A DNA stretch of 64,000 bases from Spirosoma panaciterrae DSM 21099 (GCF_000374025.1 NZ_KB893173.1:248001-312000); one strand, 5' to 3'. Shown: positions 52,330-61,726, counted from the stretch's first letter. The notes: generated by a model from the letters alone, not told the origin. Made by a program: numbers and translations.

Positions 52330-54321
52330 ATGAAAAAGCTGATACTTGCCTTATGTCTTACTGCCCAGGTCTGCCTGGCGCAGCCCCCTAAACTCGACAG
52401 TTTAAAACGGGAGTTAAGATTGCTGGACAAACAGCCAGATGGGCCTGCCAGAGACACGCTTCTTTACAAAACGTTAAGAGCGGTCATGAACGACTTTGTC
52501 GATATTAACCTAGACTCATCGGTGCATTACACAAATCTGATGCTTAAGCTTTGTAGCCGTCCAAACTTGCAGAAAGAGCTTATCTACGCTTACCAGTTTG
52601 CAGGTTATCTCTATCAGGTAAAAGGAGATCATTATCAGAGTATCCAGTTTCACTACAAAGCACTTTTACTAGCTGAAAAATTAAACCAATACGGCCGAAT
52701 AGCTATGTCGCAAGGGGCTCTGGCTCACGCTTACACAAGTCTGAACGATTATCAAAAGGCGGAGAAACTTTGTTTGGCAGGGCTCGCCCTTCTACGCAAG
52801 CATCCTGATCCACAAATTCAGTTACCAATATTGAATTCGCTAGGATCGGTTTATCGGGAGCAAGGTAAACTAAAAGATGCTTTGCGAATCAATCAGGAAC
52901 TTTATGAGCTGGGCAAAAGTCAACACGATCAATGGTTCGAAGCGCAGGGCCTCCATGCCGTTGGATGGGTCTACAAAGCAATGGGAAATTTACCCGAGGC
53001 ACTAGTCTATTACCAGAAATCGTTGAGACTGTCCCGACAAGTAGGTAGCAAAGACATGGAAGGCGCTATTCTGCTCAATATAAGTCGCTTATATATAAAA
53101 CAGCAAAAATGGCAGCAGGCGTTAATATATTGCCATATGGCCCGAGAAATGGCTGCTCGGTCCAATATCAGTAGTGTGTCACGTGAAGCAGAGGAATTAT
53201 ACTATATTATTTTTAAGCACACAGGCCAACCAGCAAAAGCCTTAAAAGCCTACGAAAACTTCGTCTTACTGAAAGATAGCTTATCGAAAGAACGGGATGA
53301 ACAACGTATCGAATCACTACAGGCTCAGTACGACAATGTACAGAAAGAAAATGACTTACAACAAAAACAGGTTCAATTACTGGCTCAGCAAAATCAAAAT
53401 CAACAACTGGCTCAAACACGTAATGGGTTGTTTTTAGGTATTGCCGTTATAGTACTCATCGCAGGCTTGCTCTTTTGGAATAACAGACGACTAAAAACCA
53501 AAAATCAGGAAATAGATCAACAGAGAGTTCTCCTTCAAAATGCGCAAAAACAGCTTGCCGACATCAACAAAACGCTTGAAAAACGGGTACATGAACGCAC
53601 AACCGAACTTGTCAGGGCTAATACTGAACTTATTCAAAAAAATGAAGAGATAAAGGAAGCGCTATTTAAAGGGCAGACGATAGAACGAAAACGAGTAGCT
53701 ATCGAGCTTCATGACAATCTGAGCAGTTTGCTTAGTGCAGTCAATATGAGTATTCAGTATATTAACCCGAAAAATCTATCGGAATCAGAACAATCCGTTT
53801 ATCAAAATGTAAAATCGCTAATCCAGAACGCTTACTCTGAAGTACGAAATATCTCACACAACATTCTGCCCGCAGAGCTTGAAAAAGAAGGCTTAAATAC
53901 AACGCTGACCACATTGGTCAATAAACTAAACCAGAATTCTCCTCTCCAATTCTCGCTTACAACAACCGCCTTAACCGAACGACTTCCACTAGCTATTGAA
54001 TTCAACGTGTATACTATTGTGCTGGAGTTGATCAATAATGCTATTAAACACGCTCAGGCTACCTTGGTCGATATTCGCTTAACCCGAACAGCATTCAGTA
54101 TCAATGTGGGGGTTAGTGATAATGGCATTGGTTTAAGCCAAAGTCATGGTAGACGGGGAGTTGGTTTACAAAATATACAAACTCGATTAGAATCCCTTGG
54201 TGGGGCGTTCGATACGATTCGACCCACCGACAAAGGAACGCGTATACATATAAAAATCCCCATTGAAATCGTTCAGACCAATGGGGATTCGGACAATGGT
54301 AGTTATTCTATTTCACATTAA
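52330..54321 (+). CDS. TPR sensor histidine kinase (NarX/DesK type)
   Basis: 663 residues from the ATG at 52330 with a signal peptide (KKLILALCLTAQVCLAQ). Residues 40-330 hold about six TPR units in the periplasm. A membrane helix follows at about 365-385 (GLFLGIAVIVLIAGLLFW). A long coiled coil (about 390-445) leads to the HisKA_3 H-box RKRVAIELHDNLSSLLSAVNMS, then HATPase_c: N-box VLELINNAIKHAQA, SDNGIGLS and RRGVGLQNIQTRL. It probably phosphorylates the LuxR-type regulator at 54732-55373. Confidence 0.93.
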   Translation: MKKLILALCLTAQVCLAQPPKLDSLKRELRLLDKQPDGPARDTLLYKTLRAVMNDFVDINLDSSVHYTNLMLKLCSRPNLQKELIYAYQFAGYLYQVKGDHYQSIQFHYKALLLAEKLNQYGRIAMSQGALAHAYTSLNDYQKAEKLCLAGLALLRKHPDPQIQLPILNSLGSVYREQGKLKDALRINQELYELGKSQHDQWFEAQGLHAVGWVYKAMGNLPEALVYYQKSLRLSRQVGSKDMEGAILLNISRLYIKQQKWQQALIYCHMAREMAARSNISSVSREAEELYYIIFKHTGQPAKALKAYENFVLLKDSLSKERDEQRIESLQAQYDNVQKENDLQQKQVQLLAQQNQNQQLAQTRNGLFLGIAVIVLIAGLLFWNNRRLKTKNQEIDQQRVLLQNAQKQLADINKTLEKRVHERTTELVRANTELIQKNEEIKEALFKGQTIERKRVAIELHDNLSSLLSAVNMSIQYINPKNLSESEQSVYQNVKSLIQNAYSEVRNISHNILPAELEKEGLNTTLTTLVNKLNQNSPLQFSLTTTALTERLPLAIEFNVYTIVLELINNAIKHAQATLVDIRLTRTAFSINVGVSDNGIGLSQSHGRRGVGLQNIQTRLESLGGAFDTIRPTDKGTRIHIKIPIEIVQTNGDSDNGSYSISH

Positions 54322-54696
54322 TTATAAGTGTGGCGGTTCCAATTCCATTTCTAATGGAGGACGTTTAATCGGGTTTTTACCATCTGTCGATTCCGACAGT
54401 ATCTTGTAGGCCGCTGCAGTAGCAAATGAAGGCTTACCAGATTCCTTGAACGTTCGGGCAAGTTCATGATACGTTGCAAGCGAAGGCTCATCCAACTCAA
54501 CCCGTGTATTTATGAAGCTAATCGGTTCTCCTTTAATCATTGTTGTAAAGGCTACGTCATTAGCTAATGCACCATCTGCAAAATAGAGTGGATCCTGACC
54601 TATGAGGTCGCCTTTTTCATCAATGAGCACAGCTGTATTTCCGCTAATACGGGCAAAACTCTGCAAAGGAATCAGTCGGTGTACTGGATCAATCAT
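54322..54696 (-). CDS. Conserved-looking small protein of unknown function
   Basis: 124 residues, cytosolic. Mixed alpha/beta (FARISGNTAVLIDEKGDLIGQDPLYFADGALANDVAFTTMIKGE), then two helices (LATYHELARTFKESGKPSFATAAAYKIL) and a Pro-rich acidic tail. I do not recognise a family. It lies 35 bp after the regulator gene on the same strand, so it may be the second gene of that operon, and its stop codon abuts that of the convergent kinase gene with no gap. Confidence 0.55.
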   Translation of the reverse strand: MIDPVHRLIPLQSFARISGNTAVLIDEKGDLIGQDPLYFADGALANDVAFTTMIKGEPISFINTRVELDEPSLATYHELARTFKESGKPSFATAAAYKILSESTDGKNPIKRPPLEMELEPPHL

Positions 54697-54731
54697 ACCA
54701 ATAGTGGAAGTTAAAAGGTGAACTGATTTAG

Positions 54732-55373
54732 TTAAACAATCTGAAATTTAAGGGCGTATTTCACTAGGCCAATCGTGGTCTGAACACCTAGTTTCTGCAT
54801 TAAATGCTTGCGGTGTGTTTCGACAGTAGTCGGGCTAATAAATAGCTTTTCGGCAATCTGCGTACCTGAATACTCCTGTGCAATCAGTTTCAGTACGTCC
54901 AGCTCGCGTTGGGTAATAGCAATTTTTTGGGGTTTATCAAGCGCCGGGGCTAACTCCAACCCGGTTTCGTTGGCCAATTGCATCAGCACCTGCTGGCTGT
55001 AGAATTTGTGTCCTTTTTCAATCATGGACAACGCCATTTCCAGCTCTGACCGATCGGCACTTTTCAATACATAGCCATCGGCACCAGCACGTACCGCTTC
55101 CTTTATGGCGTCAGGCTGGTCGGCTACAGTGAGCAAACAGATACGGACACGAGGGAATCGTTCGCGGAGTTGAAGCGTCAGTTCGATACCTCCCATGATC
55201 GGCATTTGCAGATCAGAAACGACAAGGTCAATATCGGGTTCTATTTCCAGTGCAGTCAGTACCTGCTTGCCATTGGTATGCTTAGAAACCACCTCAATGC
55301 CTTCAAGGCTCGACAGGAGCATCGCTAAACTATCCAGCAAAATTCGATGGTCTTCGGCAAGTAGAATACGCAT
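54732..55373 (-). CDS. LuxR/NarL-family response regulator
   Basis: 213 residues. Receiver domain: ILLAEDHRILLDSLAMLL with the acidic pair, phospho-Asp in LVVSDLQMPIMGG, the Thr/Lys region, then a C-terminal LuxR helix-turn-helix (TQRELDVLKLIAQEYSGTQIAEKLFISPTTVETHRKHLMQKLGVQTTIGLVKYAL). The regulator is probably the partner of the TPR kinase 0.4 kb away. The 18-bp near-palindrome at 55550 in its promoter and at 52232 in the kinase promoter is the likely binding site. Confidence 0.95.
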   Translation of the reverse strand: MRILLAEDHRILLDSLAMLLSSLEGIEVVSKHTNGKQVLTALEIEPDIDLVVSDLQMPIMGGIELTLQLRERFPRVRICLLTVADQPDAIKEAVRAGADGYVLKSADRSELEMALSMIEKGHKFYSQQVLMQLANETGLELAPALDKPQKIAITQRELDVLKLIAQEYSGTQIAEKLFISPTTVETHRKHLMQKLGVQTTIGLVKYALKFQIV

Positions 55374-55549
55374 GGACGTGGATGTAACTGATAACTGGGC
55401 CGTAATTTGAATTATAAATACACAAAAGCCTAATTTTATGTACGTTATCTTTATTACCTGGTTTCACTACTTCATTATCGCTGTTGACTGATGAGGCAAA
55501 AATGTGCGTTTTCAGATTGCCTATAAATCCTTAGAATTAACGATTTCAC

Positions 55550-55567
55550 ATCCTAGAATTTGAGGAT
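55550..55567. promoter_or_regulatory. 18-bp near-palindrome upstream of the regulator gene
   Basis: ATCCTAGAATTTGAGGAT, twin of the site at 52232-52249, 177 bp before the regulator start. A weaker relative (ATCCTTAGAATTAACGAT) lies at 55527-55544, 23 bp away. Confidence 0.6.
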
Positions 55568-55581
55568 ATTCCGTCCATCTC

Positions 55582-55615
55582 CAGTAAACAGAAACGCCCG
55601 ACAAATTGCCGGGCG
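55582..55615 (-). terminator. Terminator of the CorC/HlyC gene
   Basis: On the minus strand: CGCCCG, 9-nt loop, CGGGCG, then TTTCTGTTT. Short GC-rich stem with a T-rich tail, 25 bp after the stop codon. Confidence 0.75.
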
Positions 55616-55639
55616 CCGTATACGTTCGATCTTGAGCAC

Positions 55640-56995
55640 TTATTCTTCCCCTATTTTACTAACCAATATCTTATCAATCCGGCTTTTATCCATATCCATA
55701 ATCTCGAAGCGGTAACCGTGCCAAACAAATGACTCGCCTGTTTTCGGAATATCTTTCAGAATATGGAGCGCAAAGCCACCCAGGGTGTCGAAGCCTGTCA
55801 GCTCCCGTTTGGTTTGTGCATTGATATTGATGGAGAAATACGACAGGAAGTCTTCGAATGGCAGTTGGGCATCGATCAGGAAGCTTCCGTCTTCACGTTC
55901 ACGGATTTCGTAATCGGCATTAACATCATCATTGATATCGCCAACCAGCACATCCAGAATGTCATTGAGCGTGATAATACCTAGAATTCCTCCATATTCA
56001 TCAACAATAACCCCTACATACTGACGTCGTTCCCGAAAACGTTCCAGCACCTGATACGCCCGGTTGTTCTCCGGAACAAACAAAGCATCCCGTTTGATGT
56101 CGTTCAAATGCATCAGTTCAGTATCCAGATCTTTCCCCAGAAAATCTTTGGAATAAATCAGGCCCACTACATCATCGACCCCACCGTTACAAAGCGGATA
56201 AACAGAGTGCTTGTAGTCCAGAATTTTGGCTTTGTTTTCGGCCAGGTCATCTTCCAGATCAAGATAAACAATTTCCTGACGGTTCGTCATCAAAGAGGTA
56301 ACCTTGCGGTCGCCAAGCTGAAAGACATTCTGTACAATTTCCTGCTCAATTTCTTCAATAGCTCCTCCTGAAGTCCCCTCCTGAATCAGGCTTTTGATTT
56401 CTTCTTCGGTTACGGCACTTTCGTTGGGCTTGATATTCAGTACTTTCAGCAGCAAATCGCTGGAAACGGTGAGCAGGGCGATAAAAGGTGAGGTTATCTT
56501 TGAAAGCAGGATCATTGGCCCCGCCATTGTTTTGGCGATCCCTTCCGGATTCGACAACCCAATTCGTTTGGGCACAAGTTCACCAAACACCAGCGACAGA
56601 TAGGTTAACAGGAGCAGTACCAGCACAACGGCAATCGAGTGGGCGTAAGGCTGTAGGAACGAAACCTGAACTACAAAATTCTGAACGTCGTCCGTCAGTT
56701 TATCGCCCGAAAAAATACCGAGCAAAATACCGATCAGGGTAATACCGATTTGCACCGTCGACAAAAAGCGATTGGGTGAATTGGAAAGGTCGAGCGCCAC
56801 CTGTGCCCGACGATCACCGTTTTTGGCAGCGGTTTCTAATTTAGACTTGCGCGAAGAAACTAAGGCAATTTCTGACATCGAGAACACGCCGTTCAGGATC
56901 GTCAATAGTAGAATGATAAGGAGTTCCACGAAGGAAGAAGGTTGTCCTGCTGCAAAAATATAGAAACTGAACTGGTTTGCAACTGTTTCGGTCAT
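55640..56995 (-). CDS. CNNM/CorC (HlyC) family membrane protein with CBS pair
   Basis: 451 residues from the Met at 56995. An N-terminal CNNM/DUF21 domain of three to four helices (LLIILLLTILNGVFSMSEIALVSSRKSKLETAA, LSTVQIGITLIGILLGIFSG), then a CBS pair (about 215-335: VTSLMTNRQEIVYLDLEDDL and QYVGVIVDEYGGILGIITLNDILDVLVG), and a C-terminal CorC_HlyC domain (FSININAQTKRELTGFDTLGGFALHIL). The family is linked to Mg2+ or Co2+ efflux and, in pathogens, was first named haemolysin C. Divergent from the NUDIX gene. Confidence 0.93.
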   Translation of the reverse strand: MTETVANQFSFYIFAAGQPSSFVELLIILLLTILNGVFSMSEIALVSSRKSKLETAAKNGDRRAQVALDLSNSPNRFLSTVQIGITLIGILLGIFSGDKLTDDVQNFVVQVSFLQPYAHSIAVVLVLLLLTYLSLVFGELVPKRIGLSNPEGIAKTMAGPMILLSKITSPFIALLTVSSDLLLKVLNIKPNESAVTEEEIKSLIQEGTSGGAIEEIEQEIVQNVFQLGDRKVTSLMTNRQEIVYLDLEDDLAENKAKILDYKHSVYPLCNGGVDDVVGLIYSKDFLGKDLDTELMHLNDIKRDALFVPENNRAYQVLERFRERRQYVGVIVDEYGGILGIITLNDILDVLVGDINDDVNADYEIREREDGSFLIDAQLPFEDFLSYFSININAQTKRELTGFDTLGGFALHILKDIPKTGESFVWHGYRFEIMDMDKSRIDKILVSKIGEE

Positions 56996-57047
56996 ACGAC
57001 TGACCATCCATTTTACTACTTTTACGGTTCGAACCGCCTATGCTCTG

Positions 57048-57758
57048 ATGATTGTTTTCATTAACGACCAGCCAATTCGGCTCATTGGCCCCAAAGCCGC
57101 TGCTCAGTTAACCGGCTCCATGTCGGTATCTCAACCAACGTTTACAGATTATGACGAAATTGTCGATGCCCGTTTAGAGGTGCTTAAAGCGGATTCTCTT
57201 CATGGACACTTACTGATTCTGAACGCCAATCCGGCAACGGTCAGCAAGCTCCTTTCTCTCCTTCAACGGTCGGAAACCAGTAATCTGCTTTCCGTAACAC
57301 TAGGCTGCCTGGATAAAGATGCCTGTGAAGAAGCAATGAAAAAGCCGTTTAAAGTCATTAAAGCAGCCGGTGGCGTGGTCTATAAAGACGACAAAATTCT
57401 GCTTATGTTTCGACGGGGCGTCTGGGATTTACCAAAAGGAAAATTAGATCCAGGTGAATCCTCAAAAGAAGGGGCCGTTCGTGAAGTAGAGGAAGAAACT
57501 GGCGTTGAGGTAGCCGTTGGCGAACGAATCTGTACCACCTGGCACACCTACACCCTGAATGGTAGTCGTATCCTGAAACGGACACGCTGGTATCGGATGG
57601 CCGCACTGGACGACAGCCAGATGACTCCGCAGGAAGATGAAGACATCGAAAAATTAGCCTGGCTCAACTGGCGCGAAACGAAACTGGCCTTAACCAACTC
57701 CTTCAGTTCCATCCGTTACGTAATTGACGAAGCCGGAAAGGGGCAAAAAGTGGAGTAG
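57048..57758 (+). CDS. NUDIX hydrolase
   Basis: 236 residues. A 100-residue N-terminal domain of unknown kind precedes the NUDIX fold. The box G-x5-E-x7-R-E-x-x-E-E-x-G is complete: GKLDPGESSKEGAVREVEEETGV. It splits a nucleoside diphosphate linked to another group, substrate unknown. The N-terminal region (IVFINDQPIRLIGPKAAAQLTG) may add specificity. The gene ends at a long terminator hairpin and faces the LytTR operon tail to tail. Confidence 0.9.
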   Translation: MIVFINDQPIRLIGPKAAAQLTGSMSVSQPTFTDYDEIVDARLEVLKADSLHGHLLILNANPATVSKLLSLLQRSETSNLLSVTLGCLDKDACEEAMKKPFKVIKAAGGVVYKDDKILLMFRRGVWDLPKGKLDPGESSKEGAVREVEEETGVEVAVGERICTTWHTYTLNGSRILKRTRWYRMAALDDSQMTPQEDEDIEKLAWLNWRETKLALTNSFSSIRYVIDEAGKGQKVE

Positions 57759-57766
57759 TCAGGGGT

Positions 57767-57817
57767 GAAAACTTTAGTCGTGAAAATGGCCCGACCATTT
57801 TCACGACTAAAGTTTTC
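57767..57817. terminator. Bidirectional terminator hairpin (23-bp perfect stem)
   Basis: Arms 57767-57789 and 57795-57817 are perfect over 23 bp with a 5-nt loop, between convergent NUDIX and LytTR genes. Confidence 0.85.
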
Positions 57818-57887
57818 TGGCCAATGCTGGTACGCCTAACTTGGGCGCTGGGCTTCATGGTGGCACTCAGCTACTGCCCTTGTCTGG

Positions 57888-58691
57888 CTATTCTCCCAAC
57901 CAGCGACGAAACGCCATCGCCTTTTCCCGACTGATAATGACATCTTCATCCGACGATGGGCTGAGATCTACTTTCAGCTTACTGGTGAAATAGAAATGGA
58001 CTTTCTGCACGGCCTTATGACTGACAATAAACTGCCGATTCGCTCGATAAAACTGGCGGGGGTCGAGCGATTGCTCCAGCTCATCGAGCGAATAATCGAT
58101 CGCATACTGCTTGTCAGACTGGGTTTTGAGATAGGTTAATTTATTGGCTGAGAAAAAATAAGCCACTTCCGCTACCTCCAGCGGCACTAACCGCTGCCCC
58201 ATATGTACCAGAAACCGATCCCGGAACAAATTAGTCGGGTGCTGGTACTGATTGATCTGGCGAACCAGTTCCTCTATTGGTGTTAGTAGATTACTGGTGC
58301 TGCTAAGCTGGTTCGGATGAATCCCCCCATATGTTTGGCGTAACTGCCGAAATTTATCCAGGGCTTTCGTCAGAGAGGCTTCGTCAATGGGTTTGAGCAG
58401 ATAATCCACACTATTTACTTCGAAAGCCCGCAGGGCATATTCATCGTAAGCGGTCGTGAAAATAATTGGACTTGTTACGCTTACCTGACTAAAGATGGCA
58501 AAACTCTGCCCATCGGAGAGTTCGATATCCAGTAAGATCAGGTCGGGACGAGGTGCATTGCGCAGATAGGCGACCGTTGTTTCAATGCTGTCTAATACCG
58601 CCAGGACAACAATATCGTCGCCTGCCCGGCTCAGCATGGCTTTCAACTGGCGGGCAGCTACTGCTTCATCTTCAACAATCAGGATATTCAT
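57888..58691 (-). CDS. LytTR-family response regulator
   Basis: 267 residues. Receiver domain (ILIVEDEAVAARQLKAML; phospho-Asp in LILLDIELSDGQSF; the K in LLKPIDEASLTKAL), a linker, then a LytTR DNA-binding domain from about residue 160 (FLVHMGQRLVPLEVAEVAYFFSANKLTYLKTQ, SLDELEQSLDPRQFYRANRQFIVSHKAV). LytTR proteins bind imperfect repeats of direct type. Its start overlaps the kinase gene stop by four bases. It is the last gene of the OMP-S41-kinase-regulator run. Confidence 0.95.
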   Translation of the reverse strand: MNILIVEDEAVAARQLKAMLSRAGDDIVVLAVLDSIETTVAYLRNAPRPDLILLDIELSDGQSFAIFSQVSVTSPIIFTTAYDEYALRAFEVNSVDYLLKPIDEASLTKALDKFRQLRQTYGGIHPNQLSSTSNLLTPIEELVRQINQYQHPTNLFRDRFLVHMGQRLVPLEVAEVAYFFSANKLTYLKTQSDKQYAIDYSLDELEQSLDPRQFYRANRQFIVSHKAVQKVHFYFTSKLKVDLSPSSDEDVIISREKAMAFRRWLGE

Positions 58692-59722
58692 GCCGGGGTT
58701 GGTTTAAGTAGTGGTACGGAAACCTGAAACGTTGTCTCGGTTTGATGGATAATAATATCGGCCTGATTCAATAGTCGGTATTTAGCCGCAATATTGGTAA
58801 GCCCCATTCGGTTCGAGGTCACAGCAGATTGTTTGGGTTGTCGGTTATTGACGACGACAAGATTCTGAGCCGGGTCCGTGTAAATCCGAATCGTAAGTGG
58901 CTGGATGGCAGAAACCCTGTTATGTTTAACGGCGTTTTCGATCAGCATCTGTACGGTCAGCGGGGGAAGACGGTAGGCCATGAGTTCAGGGGCAATGTCG
59001 ATCTGCAACAGTAACCCGTTCTCAAAACGAGTTTTGAGAAGATCGACATAGGCTCGTATAAACTCCAGTTCTTTCGCCAGCGGAATAACTAACTGTTCAT
59101 TACTCTGTAACAAGAAGCGATAAACCTGCGAGAGGTTGATGATGAATGTGATAGCCTGCTCTTTTTCGTCCTCCATCACCAATCCTTGCAGGGTGTTCAG
59201 GCTGTTAAACAGAAAGTGCGGTTTGACCTGTTCCCGAAGTGATTCAAGCTGGGTTTGCAGGGTGATTTTCTTTAATTTTTCTGCTTCAAAATAAGTCAAT
59301 CGCCACTGTCGGTAGAGATATAGGCCTTCGTAAATAGCCGCAACGGGAATTACGCAGAAGATACCCACGGCAATATTATACAGGTAACGCAATGGGGTAT
59401 AGTGGTAACCCCAGATCATTGTTACATCGTAAATCGCTGACGTAATTAGCCTGAACAGGCCGGTGATCAGAATAAACCACACGACTTGAAAGATAATCCG
59501 TTGCTGCGTCTGACTCAAGGTTGGATACCGCTTTCGCGAACGGTAAATACCGTAGCGACTGATGGTCCACAGCAGGGATACTTCGACTAAACTAACGCCA
59601 TAGTCGAGCCAGAAAGAAAGGCCATGCTGCCGGTTAATCTGGTCGTAGAAAATCCAGTCACCCAGCAACGCAATTACGGGGATACCGACCAGGCGAAACC
59701 AGAGGTCATTTAAACGAGTCAT
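58688..59722 (-). CDS. LytS-type sensor histidine kinase
   Basis: 344 residues. Four to five membrane helices at the N-terminus (about 12-150), then the His_kinase domain (LREQVKPHFLFNSLNTLQGLVM, with the phospho-His) and an ATPase domain with N-box LIENAVKHNR and GLTNIAAKYRLL. There is no periplasmic sensor domain, so it probably senses membrane state or small molecules in the bilayer. Pairs with the regulator at 57888-58691 with ATGA overlap, and follows the S41 peptidase by 37 bp. Confidence 0.93.
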   Translation of the reverse strand: MTRLNDLWFRLVGIPVIALLGDWIFYDQINRQHGLSFWLDYGVSLVEVSLLWTISRYGIYRSRKRYPTLSQTQQRIIFQVVWFILITGLFRLITSAIYDVTMIWGYHYTPLRYLYNIAVGIFCVIPVAAIYEGLYLYRQWRLTYFEAEKLKKITLQTQLESLREQVKPHFLFNSLNTLQGLVMEDEKEQAITFIINLSQVYRFLLQSNEQLVIPLAKELEFIRAYVDLLKTRFENGLLLQIDIAPELMAYRLPPLTVQMLIENAVKHNRVSAIQPLTIRIYTDPAQNLVVVNNRQPKQSAVTSNRMGLTNIAAKYRLLNQADIIIHQTETTFQVSVPLLKPTPA

Positions 59723-59759
59723 ACGGGCAGGTTCTGAAAACCAATATACGTTAGTAGGC

Positions 59760-60788
59760 TTAGCGAAGCAATTCCAGCGCCTTTTCCAGCGCCCGATCGT
59801 GGCCCGCCTTCAGGTCTTCGGGCTGATTAATAACGACCACTTGAGGCCTGATACCGATACCTTCGAGATTATGGCCATTGGCGTCGCGCACATCGGCAAG
59901 GGGTACGCGGAAGCTCCAGCCATTGGGTAGATCACGCGTCACCGCGTCCGAAAATGCACCGCCTGTGAGGTCGCCTACCTGCGTGACGGTTTTGTTCTGA
60001 AGCATGGCCAGCATGAATGTTTCGCCCGTGCTGTAAGTCGTTCTATCGGTAAGCACAACGATCGGCTTAGTATACTGAAAACGGCCGGCTGGTTCGGTAT
60101 AAAATCGCAGTTCGGGCCCAAAATCAGTATGCTGGGGGCCATTGCGCAAACGGGCAGTGAAGGATAGATGCCGTTCCGTAGCAAATCGATTGGCGATATA
60201 CTGCCCGACTCGGTCTTCCCCTCCCCCATTCTCACGCAGATCAATCACTAAGCCTTTGGTATCCTGAAGATAGGTTAGTACCGAATCCATTGATTTCTCA
60301 TACGTATCCATATTCTGTTCAAAGCCTTTCAGCAGTATGTAACCCACCCGATCAGCTAATTTTCCGCAGACCAGTTCGCTGGTAATTGTTCGACTTTCGG
60401 TCAGGTATTTTTTTACCACGGTGCCATCATAATCCGTTATCTTGGTGCGCCCCAGAATCCCCCCATTATACCAGGGTAGCTGCGTATTGGCAGTAGGTCG
60501 CAGATACACGTGGTTATCGTCCAGGTGATTGAGAAGGGCAACCATAACCCGGTAGAGTTCGGCATCGGTCGTCTGCTGGTTCACCTGTGGCCGGTAGGTT
60601 TGATAAAGGGCGTTCCAGTCGAGCTTTTTCGGCTCAAAAGCTCCATAAAGTTTATCATATTCACTCCACAGATAGTCGAAATTGGCAATGGGCGTATTGG
60701 GTAATTCAGGACCAATAAGTCGGTTGGAACAGGAAGTGAACAGAGCGCTAACCAACAACAATAGGAAGAATGTACGGCGATATTTCAT
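59760..60788 (-). CDS. S41 family peptidase lipoprotein
   Basis: 342 residues. Lipobox FTSC at Cys20 after a signal peptide. N-terminal helical part (NFDYLWSEYDKLYGAFEPKKLDWNALYQTYRPQV), no PDZ domain, then the core: GLVIDLRENGGGEDRVGQYIANRFA and the serine in VVLTDRTTYSTGETFMLAML. The catalytic Ser in YSTGET is typical of tail-specific-protease-like S41 enzymes. Cleaves peptides in the periplasm; the substrate is unknown. The start is 18 bp after the OMP gene, so co-transcription is likely. Confidence 0.9.
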   Translation of the reverse strand: MKYRRTFFLLLLVSALFTSCSNRLIGPELPNTPIANFDYLWSEYDKLYGAFEPKKLDWNALYQTYRPQVNQQTTDAELYRVMVALLNHLDDNHVYLRPTANTQLPWYNGGILGRTKITDYDGTVVKKYLTESRTITSELVCGKLADRVGYILLKGFEQNMDTYEKSMDSVLTYLQDTKGLVIDLRENGGGEDRVGQYIANRFATERHLSFTARLRNGPQHTDFGPELRFYTEPAGRFQYTKPIVVLTDRTTYSTGETFMLAMLQNKTVTQVGDLTGGAFSDAVTRDLPNGWSFRVPLADVRDANGHNLEGIGIRPQVVVINQPEDLKAGHDRALEKALELLR

Positions 60789-60806
60789 GGTCGTTTTCGA
60801 GGTTGT

Positions 60807-61631
60807 TTAAAAATGGATTTCACCTTCCAGAGAAACAGAGCTGGTTAAAGCGCGAATCGGGCGAGGGTCCGGATAGGATAGGTAACGAGCCCGGTACATG
60901 GCTCCCAAACTAAACCGTGGGCTGATCCGATACGTATACCCAAGCTGTACGTTCACCTTACCCATCTTATTCACTGTGGCTGGATTCGTACCCTGCTTAA
61001 AAAAGGCAGTAACGTTATTATCTCGAGTGGACTTAGGGAAGTTGGCCCAAATGGCGCGGGTGATTAATCCCACAACGGCCATATCTACACGTAAGGTCAG
61101 GCTGTGATCGGCGGCAAACCTATACTCGCTCTGGATGAGGGGCGACAACGTGGCGGTGTTGACAACCCATGGGAAATTAGCCACTTCATCTGCATACAGC
61201 AGTGACTCCTGAAATGAACCGCCTACCCAGGTAGTCAACCGGGTTGGTTCAACCGGACCGATGCGCCGGAGGTAATCCACTTCGAGATTCATATGGTACA
61301 ATGCTGACGAAATCTGGTACGTATAGGGAGTACCATCATCGAACGTCGTTGTGTACGTCCGAGCGCCGAAACGCTCGGGGTTCATGGTACCTGCCCCACC
61401 AGACAGCCGCAGATTGACGTGTGAATTTTCTGAATGATGATGATAGGATAGTCCAACCAGTGGTTTTAGCACGCCAGCATACCGAAGTGGAGAGGCTTGC
61501 TCATCAAGTGAGTAGAGTCGAAATGTTCCTATAGACAGCCCAATACTGTTTTGGTACATCTGTGCTTTAGCGGTGAGTCCTACCTGGGCAATAATAGCGA
61601 ACAAAAGAGACGTTTTGACAAGTAAATTCAT
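60807..61631 (-). CDS. Outer-membrane beta-barrel-like secreted protein
   Basis: 274 residues from the Met at 61631, chosen because it starts a clean signal peptide (NLLVKTSLLFAIIAQVGLTAKAQ); an upstream Met adds 16 hydrophilic residues. Alternating beta strands run to the end (VGLSYHHHSENSHVNLRLSGGAG, LTTWVGGSFQESLLY, VNVQLGYTYRISPRFSLGAMYRARYL, and the final VSLEGEIHF with the aromatic last residue of outer-membrane barrels). No known family. First gene of a run with S41 peptidase and a LytS/LytT pair. Confidence 0.7.
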   Translation of the reverse strand: MNLLVKTSLLFAIIAQVGLTAKAQMYQNSIGLSIGTFRLYSLDEQASPLRYAGVLKPLVGLSYHHHSENSHVNLRLSGGAGTMNPERFGARTYTTTFDDGTPYTYQISSALYHMNLEVDYLRRIGPVEPTRLTTWVGGSFQESLLYADEVANFPWVVNTATLSPLIQSEYRFAADHSLTLRVDMAVVGLITRAIWANFPKSTRDNNVTAFFKQGTNPATVNKMGKVNVQLGYTYRISPRFSLGAMYRARYLSYPDPRPIRALTSSVSLEGEIHF

Positions 61632-61726
61632 GTAGACGGTGTTGTTTGCTTGAGATCGCAAAATTGACCTGTGCAGCACCTGTTTTAAAGTTCTGGCCGA
61701 CGAGGTGGAAAAGATCCATAGTCAAC

